A stretch of 29,201 nucleotides of DNA, taken from the IMG/VR virus record IMGVR_UViG_3300042462_000039, positions 1 to 29,201 of that record, one strand, 5' to 3'. The notes below the pieces were generated by a model. It saw nothing but the letters and a program-made list of their open reading frames with translations. It had not been told where the DNA came from and ran no database searches. The DNA is from a virus. Positions 15,341 through 20,285 of the stretch are shown piece by piece. A program made the position numbers and the translations under genes. The first letter of the stretch is position 1; every line of letters begins with the position of its first letter.

Positions 15341-15354
15341 ACGTTATTTGTTTT
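15338..15354. repeat. 17-bp gene-junction repeat, copy 1
   Basis: CATACGTTATTTGTTTT on the plus strand. Read on the minus strand it contains the last two codons and TAA of the 47-aa ORF and the ATG of the 28-aa ORF. An exact copy lies at 15485-15501 with the same stop/start arrangement. Confidence 0.85.
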
Positions 15355-15487
15355 TATGTTTAAATACTATATCCCAATCACAATTAAATTTTCTACCCCA
15401 ATATCCTCTATTATGATAATTAAATGTAAGTGCTGCTGGTCTATGATTATACTTACTCATTTGTAAAAAAAAGTTTAACTGCTTCAT
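15344..15487 (-). CDS. 47-aa hypothetical protein
   Basis: Starts MKQLNFFLQMSKYNHRPAAL, continues YHNRGYWGRKFNCDWDIVF and ends KHKNK. Rich in aromatic and basic residues. It starts 3 nt after the stop of the 58-aa ORF in the sequence AACAAATAACGTATG, which also occurs at its own 3' boundary. No family recognised. Confidence 0.5.
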   Translation of the reverse strand: MKQLNFFLQMSKYNHRPAALTFNYHNRGYWGRKFNCDWDIVFKHKNK

Positions 15488-15501
15488 ACGTTATTTGTTT
15501 T
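15485..15501. repeat. 17-bp gene-junction repeat, copy 2
   Basis: Exact copy of 15338-15354, spanning the stop of the 58-aa ORF and the ATG of the 47-aa ORF. The conserved stop/start layout suggests duplication of, or recombination at, the gene boundary. Confidence 0.85.
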
Positions 15502-15667
15502 GGTCATTTAAAAATATTTTCATTGTTCTACCATCATCTTGAATAGATACTTCAACTTTAACCCCATATTCAACTACATATCTACCTCTCATTTTTTTAG
15601 AATGGTCTATTACTTCAAACCTTGTAACATTTTTTAATATTAATTCTAGTAAGTCTTTATCTTTCAT
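15491..15667 (-). CDS. 58-aa hypothetical protein
   Basis: Starts MKDKDLLELILKNVTRFEVI and continues MRGRYVVEYGVKVEVSI, QDDGRTMKIFLNDQNK. A predicted helix is followed by an antiparallel beta-hairpin pattern with good alternation, which supports a real folded protein. It is preceded by a stem-loop at 15691-15743 and an A-rich leader. No family recognised. Confidence 0.55.
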   Translation of the reverse strand: MKDKDLLELILKNVTRFEVIDHSKKMRGRYVVEYGVKVEVSIQDDGRTMKIFLNDQNK

Positions 15668-15690
15668 ATATTATTTTTTTTGTTTTTAAA

Positions 15691-15743
15691 AGCCCCCACG
15701 TATTACAACCAACCCCTTGTTTATAATGTTTTTTGTGAGGGCT
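15691..15743 (-). terminator. Stem-loop after the DUF6633-like gene, possible terminator or attenuator
   Basis: On the minus strand AGCCCTCAC (15743-15735) pairs with GTGGGGGCT (15699-15691), 9 bp with one wobble. An inner 7-bp stem ATTATAA/TTGTAAT lies within the loop, and TTTTAAAAA follows. It begins 5 nt after the upstream stop. The T-run is short (4), so termination may be partial. Confidence 0.6.
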
Positions 15744-15747
15744 AATG

Positions 15748-16353
15748 TTATTTTGTTTTTAAATATTCAATCATTGCGTTTCGGTTAGCATCTTTGTCTA
15801 TTTCGTTACTCATTCTGTTTGTGTCCCCTGCAGCCTTGTTTTGGCTATGTGTTTCTTCTTTAAGTCCTGCATAGGCTAAATGTCTTTGCTCCCTGTACAC
15901 CTCTAGCATTTCGTAGAAAGTAGGCATATCCATTCTGTCGTAAACTTTACCATATTTGTATTTTACCATTCCGTCTAAAAATAAAAGTATGTCCTGAATT
16001 GCTAACTGGTCTTCTTCTGCTGATTCAATTAAAGAATAGGCTAACTGTGCTATTTGGTCTGAATTCATCCCAACTCGTAAATTGAAGTTATTAAGTGCCT
16101 TAGTAATAGCCTTAGATAAAACAATAGCTATTTTATCATTCCCGTATAATTTAGCAAGTGCAGGAAGTCTTTCACTTACAGGTATTAGTTCCATTACTTT
16201 TAATGGTAAAACTTCACCTTTATCTTTAAACCTGCATAGTTCGTTAAATACCTCCCCCGTTGTGCCAATCATTAGCACGTTTAATAAAACTTTGGTGTAA
16301 CTGTTCGTCGGTAACTTTTGGACAAGTCCTTGATTGTGTTTGATTAATTCCAT
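15748..16353 (-). CDS. Conserved phage protein, DUF6633-like, replication region
   Basis: A 201-residue mainly helical protein. The segment IQDILLFLDGMVKYKYGKVYDRMDMPTFYEMLEVYREQR resembles a motif I associate with replication-region proteins of Bacteroidota mobile elements (DUF6633-like). It follows the winged-helix organizer gene, so a helicase-loader-like or accessory replication role is possible but unproven. The frame from the ATG at 16353 overlaps the upstream gene by 110 nt. A start at M28 (16272) would shorten this to 29 nt. I prefer the longer form because KLPTNSYTKVLLNVLM looks like part of the domain. Confidence 0.6.
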   Translation of the reverse strand: MELIKHNQGLVQKLPTNSYTKVLLNVLMIGTTGEVFNELCRFKDKGEVLPLKVMELIPVSERLPALAKLYGNDKIAIVLSKAITKALNNFNLRVGMNSDQIAQLAYSLIESAEEDQLAIQDILLFLDGMVKYKYGKVYDRMDMPTFYEMLEVYREQRHLAYAGLKEETHSQNKAAGDTNRMSNEIDKDANRNAMIEYLKTK

Positions 16354-17005
16354 TGTTGTTTGTTTTTATTTCAAATAATCCTTTCCAGCCTTTCGCCATT
16401 GATTGTTCTATAATTTGTAAAGCAGTATTTTCATCCCCTTTTGATAATTTAACTAAATCTTTTAATGCAGCTTGTTCACTTTGTGGAGTTGCGAAAGTAA
16501 ATTTAAGTTGCTTTTTCTTATAATCCTTCCATAAGTCCCAATAGTTTATAAATATTTCTGAATCAAAAGGCATTATAACCATAACCTTATCTTTAACCTT
16601 ATCCATTACCTTATCCATAACCATATCCTTGTCCCCTTGTAAGGGGCTATTAAGGGGCTTAAAGTTAGTAATTTCATCTTTATATTTATCTAAATTTTTA
16701 ATAATAGCAGTATGTGCTTTATTAGAATCACTTAAACCGCTAGGATATTGAAATTCAATAAATGAAGGTATGAACCATTTTGTGCCATTATCTAAAGGAA
16801 TTATTTTATCATTAAAATATAAAATTGCTTTATTTAAGTCTAATTTTTCGCCAATTCTTATTTCTGCTACTTCTATGTCTATTTGCCATATCCCAGTATG
16901 GTCGCAATCGTCGCATATATATAACCAAAGCAGCTTATAAGGGGCTTTCAAGGTTCTTATAAATGGTTTTTTCCATTTTTCTGTATCTGTAAATCTCTTT
17001 GCCAT
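16244..17005 (-). CDS. Winged-helix replisome organizer protein
   Basis: A 253-residue protein. The N-terminal ~110 residues match phage replisome-organizer N-domains: MAKRFTDTEKWKKPFIRTL, LLWLYICDDCDHTGIWQID, VAEIRIGEKLD, KWFIPSFIEFQYPSGL. The linker has a repeat-rich segment (DKVMDKVKDKVM) encoded by four 12-bp units. The C-terminal part (FINYWDLWKDYKKK..., TALQIIEQSMAKGWKGLFE) resembles the DnaB-loader/DnaD-like C-domain 'I..si.ngWkGlf'. Such proteins bind the phage origin and recruit host helicase, fitting the absence of a phage helicase. A long stem-loop with a T-run lies immediately before the ATG. Confidence 0.8.
   Translation of the reverse strand: MAKRFTDTEKWKKPFIRTLKAPYKLLWLYICDDCDHTGIWQIDIEVAEIRIGEKLDLNKAILYFNDKIIPLDNGTKWFIPSFIEFQYPSGLSDSNKAHTAIIKNLDKYKDEITNFKPLNSPLQGDKDMVMDKVMDKVKDKVMVIMPFDSEIFINYWDLWKDYKKKQLKFTFATPQSEQAALKDLVKLSKGDENTALQIIEQSMAKGWKGLFEIKTNNNGINQTQSRTCPKVTDEQLHQSFIKRANDWHNGGGI
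16580..16627 (-). repeat. Four 12-bp tandem repeats inside the replisome organizer gene
   Basis: Units at 16580, 16592, 16604 and 16616, reading GATAAGGTTATG, GATAAGGTTAAA, GATAAGGTAATG and GATATGGTTATG on the minus strand. They encode (D-K/M-V-M/K) repeats in the interdomain linker. In phages and plasmids, origins are often repeats within the initiator gene, so these are candidate origin iterons as well as a protein linker. Confidence 0.8.
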
Positions 17006-17010
17006 AAAAT

Positions 17011-17066
17011 AAAAAAAGGGCTTCAGACTAAACAGGTAATGCGACTACCTGTCAATCTTCTGCCCT
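17011..17066 (-). terminator. Long stem-loop with T-run in the leader of the replisome organizer
   Basis: On the minus strand, AGGGC (17066-17062) pairs with GCCCT (17021-17017). After a 3x3 internal loop there is a 7-bp stretch, a single bulge and a 6-bp stretch, with apical loop GTCGCAT. Seven T follow directly, and the ATG at 17005 comes 5 nt later. This is the shape of an intrinsic terminator placed as an attenuator in front of the replication gene. Confidence 0.75.
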
Positions 17067-17109
17067 AATAAGTTTTTGTTGATATGTCGCATATATCAAT
17101 ACAAATATA

Positions 17110-17301
17110 CTAAATAATTGAATAAGAAGCGTAACTTTTACCTTCTTTTGTAACTATTTTAGTAATAATCTTTAATCCGTCGTTTCTTAAATCGCTTATC
17201 CTAGCTGCTAACCTAAAGCAGTTAAATTTGTTTAAAGCGTCGATTGGTGTTATTGCTTTTCCTTTACTAAGATAGTTAGCAATTTGTTGATTTTGTGTCA
17301 T
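17110..17301 (-). CDS. Small helix-turn-helix protein
   Basis: The longest frame opens at 17364, but the ATG at 17301 (MTQNQQIANYL) overlaps the upstream TGA as ATGA and starts a clean domain, giving 63 residues. The sequence ITPIDALNKFNCFRLAARISDLRNDGLKI is a winged HTH pattern often seen in small phage DNA-binding proteins; the C-terminal KIVTKEGKSYASYSI forms the wing. It probably binds DNA as an accessory regulator or replication factor. Confidence 0.75.
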   Translation of the reverse strand: MTQNQQIANYLSKGKAITPIDALNKFNCFRLAARISDLRNDGLKIITKIVTKEGKSYASYSII

Positions 17302-17483
17302 TGTTGTTCGTTTAAACGTATGATTAATTGAAATTCGTCTATGTAGTTTACTAAAGGAAGCCAACTTAAAACTATTACTTTCCTAATAGCCTTAGAGCCA
17401 AAAGACTTAGTTCGTATTACTTTGCCGTTCTTAGTTAACATTACTAATCCTGTTGTTTCTTTTCCTTTTAGTCCGTTGTTCAT
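17298..17483 (-). CDS. Small hypothetical protein, 61 aa
   Basis: Basic N-terminal half (GLKGKETTGLVMLTKNGKVI, RTKSFGSKAIRKVIVLSW) and a C-terminal strand (FQLIIRLNEQQ). Its TGA overlaps the ATG of the HTH gene (ATGA), indicating translational coupling. A 7-bp inverted repeat lies upstream at 17506-17530. No family recognised. Confidence 0.6.
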   Translation of the reverse strand: MNNGLKGKETTGLVMLTKNGKVIRTKSFGSKAIRKVIVLSWLPLVNYIDEFQLIIRLNEQQ

Positions 17484-17505
17484 AAAAAAGTGTGCTTATT
17501 TTCTA

Positions 17506-17530
17506 ATAGGTTCTTATTCACCCAACCTAT
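17506..17530 (-). promoter_or_regulatory. 7-bp inverted repeat in the gap before the 61-aa gene
   Basis: ATAGGTT (17506-17512) and AACCTAT (17524-17530) with an 11-nt loop, located in the 54-nt gap after the SSB-like gene. No T-run follows on the minus strand, so it is not a standard terminator. RNA processing or protein binding are possible. Confidence 0.35.
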
Positions 17531-17537
17531 ATATTTA

Positions 17538-17822
17538 CTAAAATAAATCGTCTAAATCTGTAACGTGTGATTCTTTTTCTTGCTGGTTTACTGAATATTC
17601 TTTTTTCTCAAAGTTGTATTCTTTGCCATTACCTGCATACTGCTTTTTAGCCTTTTCTGCTCGTTCTTCTTTGCTTTGGTTGTTGTACACAGTATGAGTG
17701 TTTTCGTACTGGTCTTTCTCTTTCCTAGCGTCTACAACTAATGAAGCGTAATGTTTAACACCTGATTTAGTTTGTACAGGCTTCCATTGAATGTCTTCTT
17801 GTGCGATTGAAATTACTATCAT
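17538..17822 (-). CDS. SSB-like protein with acidic DLDDLF tail
   Basis: A 94-residue protein. The first ~35 residues alternate like OB-fold strands (MIVISIAQEDIQWKPVQTK, HYASLVVDARKE). The middle is disordered and rich in Lys/Glu/Asn/Gln. The protein ends exactly in DLDDLF, similar to the acidic-aromatic C-terminal tail through which bacterial SSB recruits partners. It is encoded in the same operon as the Bet/RecT annealing protein. A phage ssDNA-binding or partner-recruiting role is inferred; the N-terminal domain is shorter than a standard SSB OB fold. Confidence 0.6.
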   Translation of the reverse strand: MIVISIAQEDIQWKPVQTKSGVKHYASLVVDARKEKDQYENTHTVYNNQSKEERAEKAKKQYAGNGKEYNFEKKEYSVNQQEKESHVTDLDDLF

Positions 17823-17832
17823 TTTTTTTTAT

Positions 17833-18024
17833 TTATTGGTTATTTAATTTTTCTTCTGCTGCTCTTAGCATTATTTCATCCATATCGTTTTGTTCTTGTT
17901 CGTCCTTTATTTTTTCTTCTTCGTCTTCTTCATCTAAATTTTCCCAGTCGCAATGCTCAAAGCATTCAGGACATAGGTCGTAGGATATTTCGCTTTCATA
18001 TCCGCAGCAAGTATTAATCAGCAT
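17833..18024 (-). CDS. Small acidic Cys-rich protein
   Basis: A 63-residue protein with C6-C7, C18-x2-C21 and C25 in the first 26 residues (NTCCGYE, LCPECFEHCD), a zinc-knuckle-like arrangement common in small phage proteins. A Glu/Asp-rich helical tail follows. It overlaps the 77-aa gene by 11 nt. Function unknown; the acidic tail could mimic DNA or mediate protein binding. Confidence 0.65.
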   Translation of the reverse strand: MLINTCCGYESEISYDLCPECFEHCDWENLDEEDEEEKIKDEQEQNDMDEIMLRAAEEKLNNQ

Positions 18025-18247
18025 ATTCTTCGTATTTTTCGGTGAAATCAGACATAAGTAAAAACTTTACTTTACTCATTTTAGCTTCTACTTTATAGCC
18101 TGATTTTAAATAATATTCTTTTAATTTCCCCTTATAGTATAAATACTTATCGTAATTTTCCTGCTTAAATACAAAAGGATTGTTACTACTGGATAGCTTC
18201 CTGTAAAGGTCAAAATTATCCTGTAATTTAATTAATTGTAAGTCCAT
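18014..18247 (-). CDS. Small hypothetical protein, 77 aa
   Basis: A helical protein rich in Tyr, Lys and Leu (LQLIKLQDNFDLYRKL, NYDKYLYYKGKLKEYYLKS). Its ATG overlaps the Bet/RecT stop as TAATG, so it is coupled to the recombinase. No family recognised. Confidence 0.65.
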   Translation of the reverse strand: MDLQLIKLQDNFDLYRKLSSSNNPFVFKQENYDKYLYYKGKLKEYYLKSGYKVEAKMSKVKFLLMSDFTEKYEEYAD

Positions 18248-18957
18248 TATAAAGTAGTTTTTTTGTTAGAAAATAGTTTTTTAATAGCTTTGTTTTCTTC
18301 TACCATATCTGCATTTTGAACGTAAAGTTGCTTTAATTCATCTAAAGAAACAACCAAATCAATAGCTAATTCTAGGTCTTCAGCTATTTCGTGCTTCTTA
18401 ATGTAAGCTGGATTCTGTACGTCTGATTGGTTCATTTCATCCCCAGTGTATAAGCCGCTTAAATCTTGTGGGTATGCCTTTCTTAGTGCTAATGCTTCAG
18501 CAACCTTAGAAAGCATCGTGTGAGGCATCTTAGCCCACATTCCCGTTACTTTACCTTCGTTGTTTTTAGGTGCGTATTCATCCCAATAAGCTACACCTAC
18601 AGAAGCCTCGTAACGTACTTCATTATGAAAGCGAAATACTGATACTTTGCAGCTTATTAAAGTACCTTCTTTTTCAGCAAATACAGGTTCACTTTGTCCA
18701 CCATAAGTTCCTGAACGTTCAGCAATTACCCTAAACCCGTCAATGCTTGTTTGGATTGTCATTTTCTTAACCCAGTTAGCACCTTGCTTTACGTTCCTGT
18801 GGATGCAATAAAGTTGTCTAGTAAGTGGGTTTAAGCCCGTTAATTGTGCCTGATAAAGAAACAATTTTAGTTCTTCAGCAGTTGCCTCTGGTGCAATTTG
18901 ACTTCTAATTAGGTCAAATTCTTCCTTGTTAAAGGTCTTTTTTTGTAACTGATTCAT
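18247..18957 (-). CDS. bet: Bet/RecT-family ssDNA annealing protein
   Basis: A 236-residue single-strand annealing recombinase. Family motifs: ATAEELKLFLYQAQLTGLNP at about 25-44, RQLYCIHRNVKQGANWVKK, the core TIQTSIDGFRVIAERSGTYGGQ at 67-88, a strand VSVFRFHNEVRYEASVGVA, and KVAEALALRKAYPQDLSGLYT. It anneals complementary strands at replication forks or during recombination-dependent replication. Unlike lambda, no adjacent 5'-3' exonuclease is seen; a 3'-5' DEDDy exonuclease lies far downstream. NinG and the SSB-like protein are in the same operon. Confidence 0.93.
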   Translation of the reverse strand: MNQLQKKTFNKEEFDLIRSQIAPEATAEELKLFLYQAQLTGLNPLTRQLYCIHRNVKQGANWVKKMTIQTSIDGFRVIAERSGTYGGQSEPVFAEKEGTLISCKVSVFRFHNEVRYEASVGVAYWDEYAPKNNEGKVTGMWAKMPHTMLSKVAEALALRKAYPQDLSGLYTGDEMNQSDVQNPAYIKKHEIAEDLELAIDLVVSLDELKQLYVQNADMVEENKAIKKLFSNKKTTL

Positions 18958-19011
18958 AGTTAATAATTGGTTTTGTAGTGTAAATTTAAGCTATTATTCG
19001 TTAATAACCTG

Positions 19012-19392
19012 TTAAAGTTGAATATTTATATTAAAATAATCTTGTTTAATATCATCCCTGTATTTGCTCCTTACTAACTCCCCTATTTTGTTAAATGAAT
19101 ATAAATAGGTAGTTCTGTCCCTATCAAAGATTTTGGCTATTGCTTCAGGCCCAAGCTGTGTTTTTTCCCTAATAATATACATAGCCATTTGTCTAGCCTG
19201 TGTTACTAATTCGCCCCTGTATTTGCTCATTAATTGCCCGTATTTGACCCCGTAATAAGCACATACTACTTCGCAGATATTAACTGCCGTTTCTTTCTTT
19301 TCCTGCTCTATTTGAGGCTTGTTTTTGCAATAAGTCCTTGACGGCTTTAAGTTCGTTTCTAAGTTCAATAATTCGTTTTCTAAGTTCTTCAT
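19012..19392 (-). CDS. DnaA domain IV-like replication initiator protein
   Basis: A 126-residue protein. Residues ~33-126 form a DnaA C-terminal DNA-binding domain: AVNICEVVCAYYGVKYGQLMSKYRG, the helix TQARQMAMYIIREKTQLGPEAIA and the signature KIFDRDRTTYLYSFNKI at 87-103. In DnaA the signature usually reads RDHTTV; here an Arg replaces the His and Tyr the Val. There is no ATPase domain, so it may bind DnaA-box-like sites as an adaptor or competitor of host DnaA. The first ~37 residues overlap a 50-aa coiled-coil frame that starts at a TAATG; the true N-terminus may come from that frame. Confidence 0.8.
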   Translation of the reverse strand: MKNLENELLNLETNLKPSRTYCKNKPQIEQEKKETAVNICEVVCAYYGVKYGQLMSKYRGELVTQARQMAMYIIREKTQLGPEAIAKIFDRDRTTYLYSFNKIGELVRSKYRDDIKQDYFNINIQL

Positions 19393-19432
19393 TTTCTAGT
19401 TGTGTTAAGTAGTGTTGTTTAATTTCGTACAT
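19280..19432 (-). CDS. 50-aa coiled-coil frame overlapping the DnaA-like gene
   Basis: The ATG at 19432 overlaps the upstream stop as TAATG, the usual coupling in this genome. The protein reads MYEIKQHYLTQLENEELRKR and IIELRNELKAVKDLLQ, a clear coiled coil. It ends at 19280, overlapping the DnaA-like frame by 113 nt in another register. Either it is an independent small gene or it is the real N-terminus of the DnaA-like protein, joined by a +1 shift or broken by an indel in the A-rich stretch. Confidence 0.55.
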   Translation of the reverse strand: MYEIKQHYLTQLENEELRKRIIELRNELKAVKDLLQKQASNRAGKERNGS

Positions 19433-19629
19433 TATATGGTAATTAATGCTTCTTTGTTTAAATAGGTTTCTAAAAGGTCACTTTCTATTATGTAAACTTC
19501 TTGCTCTGTTGCTCCGTCTTTCATTAATCGGAACTTAAAAAGGCTTATAATAGTTTCGCAAATCTTCAACTGATCTAGGTTAGTACAACTGTTTATGCAG
19601 TTTATAACCCATTGTGTATTTTCTTGCAT
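19432..19629 (-). CDS. Small hypothetical protein, 65 aa
   Basis: Helical protein (MQENTQWVINCINSCTNLDQ, ICETIISLFKFRLMKDG, VYIIESDLLETYLNK). Starts 1 nt after the stop of the 28-aa membrane peptide and couples to the coiled-coil frame by TAATG. No family recognised. Confidence 0.6.
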   Translation of the reverse strand: MQENTQWVINCINSCTNLDQLKICETIISLFKFRLMKDGATEQEVYIIESDLLETYLNKEALITI

Positions 19630-19630
19630 A

Positions 19631-19717
19631 TTATATATTTTGTAAAAAAGCCGTTAGTAAAAAAGCTACTATTAGTACAACAATAGCTTGAAAGTTCCTG
19701 TTTTGTTCTTTGCTCAT
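19631..19717 (-). CDS. 28-aa membrane peptide in the early operon
   Basis: From the ATG at 19717 it reads MSKEQNRNF, then a single hydrophobic segment AIVVLIVAFLLTAFL, and stops at 19631. It starts 1 nt after the upstream stop (TAA A ATG), and the next gene starts 1 nt after its own stop. This perfect packing supports expression. An early membrane peptide could act on the host envelope or in superinfection control; that is speculation. Confidence 0.6.
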   Translation of the reverse strand: MSKEQNRNFQAIVVLIVAFLLTAFLQNI

Positions 19718-19718
19718 T

Positions 19719-19901
19719 TTAGTTTTGTTTAAGATTGATAATAATTGTATGGATGCACTCAGTAAACGTAATTGATTCTACCCTGAAAAAATGTACTTCG
19801 TTAATAGGTTTTAAGAACAATAATGTTCCCACATTGGGAAGGTGCGTAAATTCCCAGTCCCTAAATTCGTTTTCAAAACATACTTTAATTTGCTGATTCA
19901 T
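19719..19901 (-). CDS. First gene of the leftward early operon, 60 aa
   Basis: A 60-residue beta-rich protein (QIKVCFENEFRDWEFTHL, VGTLLFLKPINEVHFFRVES). No family recognised. It is first after the divergent control region, so it is likely among the earliest transcribed genes. Its small, beta-only architecture resembles many early phage proteins of unknown role. Confidence 0.6.
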   Translation of the reverse strand: MNQQIKVCFENEFRDWEFTHLPNVGTLLFLKPINEVHFFRVESITFTECIHTIIINLKQN

Positions 19902-19955
19902 AATTGTTTGGTTTAATTGTTATGTAAATATCAAAAAAGTTATTGACACTAAAAA

Positions 19956-19990
19956 GTTAAAGTTGTTAAAAAAGTGTTAAAATTGTTAAA
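19956..19990 (+). repeat. GTTAAA iterons
   Basis: GTTAAA occurs at 19956, 19965, 19976 and 19985, forming two pairs GTTAAA-N3-GTTAAA spaced 20 bp apart. Two helical turns between pairs place them on the same face of DNA, as expected for operator or origin iterons. Confidence 0.7.
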
Positions 19991-20108
19991 ACTATTGATA
20001 ATCAAGTAGTTATGAGTAGTAATTGCATTAATTTTTCCGATATGTCAACTTTTAAGAGTGGAAAACTTAAAATATCAAGTAGTGTAATTTGGACAATACC
20101 CGAAATAG

Positions 20109-20136
20109 TGTCACAAATATTGCAAAATATGTGACA
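20109..20136. promoter_or_regulatory. 28-bp near-perfect palindrome, operator candidate
   Basis: Arms TGTCACA and TGTGACA are perfect. In total 12 of 14 positions of each half match the other half around a central GC. It lies in the middle of the divergent control region. A dimeric DNA-binding protein, possibly the product of the adjacent HTH gene, is a likely ligand. Confidence 0.75.
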
Positions 20137-20216
20137 TAATTAGGGTTAATTCGGAGTTTGTTTGTAATAGAATTATAAAAAGTTGTTGTACTTAAATTAG
20201 AAAGTTAAGCTATTAT

Positions 20217-20243
20217 TATACTTTATGGGTTTTATAAAGGATA
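20217..20243. promoter_or_regulatory. 27-bp inverted repeat next to the rightward promoter
   Basis: TATaCTTTAT and ATAAAGgATA match in 9 of 10 positions and are separated by 7 bp. It ends 6 bp before the -33 TTTG of the rightward promoter, a good place for an autoregulatory operator. Confidence 0.55.
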
Positions 20244-20249
20244 AGTAAA

Positions 20250-20281
20250 TTTGATATTACGTTTAAATAAAAGTATATTTG
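20250..20281 (+). promoter_or_regulatory. Rightward Bacteroidota-type promoter
   Basis: TTTG (20250-20253), 20 nt, then TATATTTG (20274-20281), matching the -33 and -7 consensus. The ATG of the GIY-YIG gene begins 4 nt later at 20286, so transcription would start at or very near the start codon (leaderless). Confidence 0.7.
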
Positions 20282-20285
20282 TGTT

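Larger units (their letters stand above)
19902..20285. promoter_or_regulatory. Divergent control region, 384 bp, no gene
   Basis: Contains no convincing coding frame. It separates the leftward early operon from the single rightward gene. It holds four GTTAAA iterons (19956-19990), a repeated ATCAAGTAGT (20001 and 20074), a 28-bp near-perfect palindrome (20109-20136), a 27-bp imperfect inverted repeat (20217-20243) and a good rightward promoter (20250-20281). I could not find a clean leftward TAnnTTTG box; only a stretched near match, TAACTTTTTTG, lies near 19935-19945. Confidence 0.85.

Noticed and set aside
20109-20136. CRP-type binding site
   Set aside because: The arms are in the opposite order (TCACA first, TGTGA second) and the spacing differs from TGTGA-N6-TCACA.
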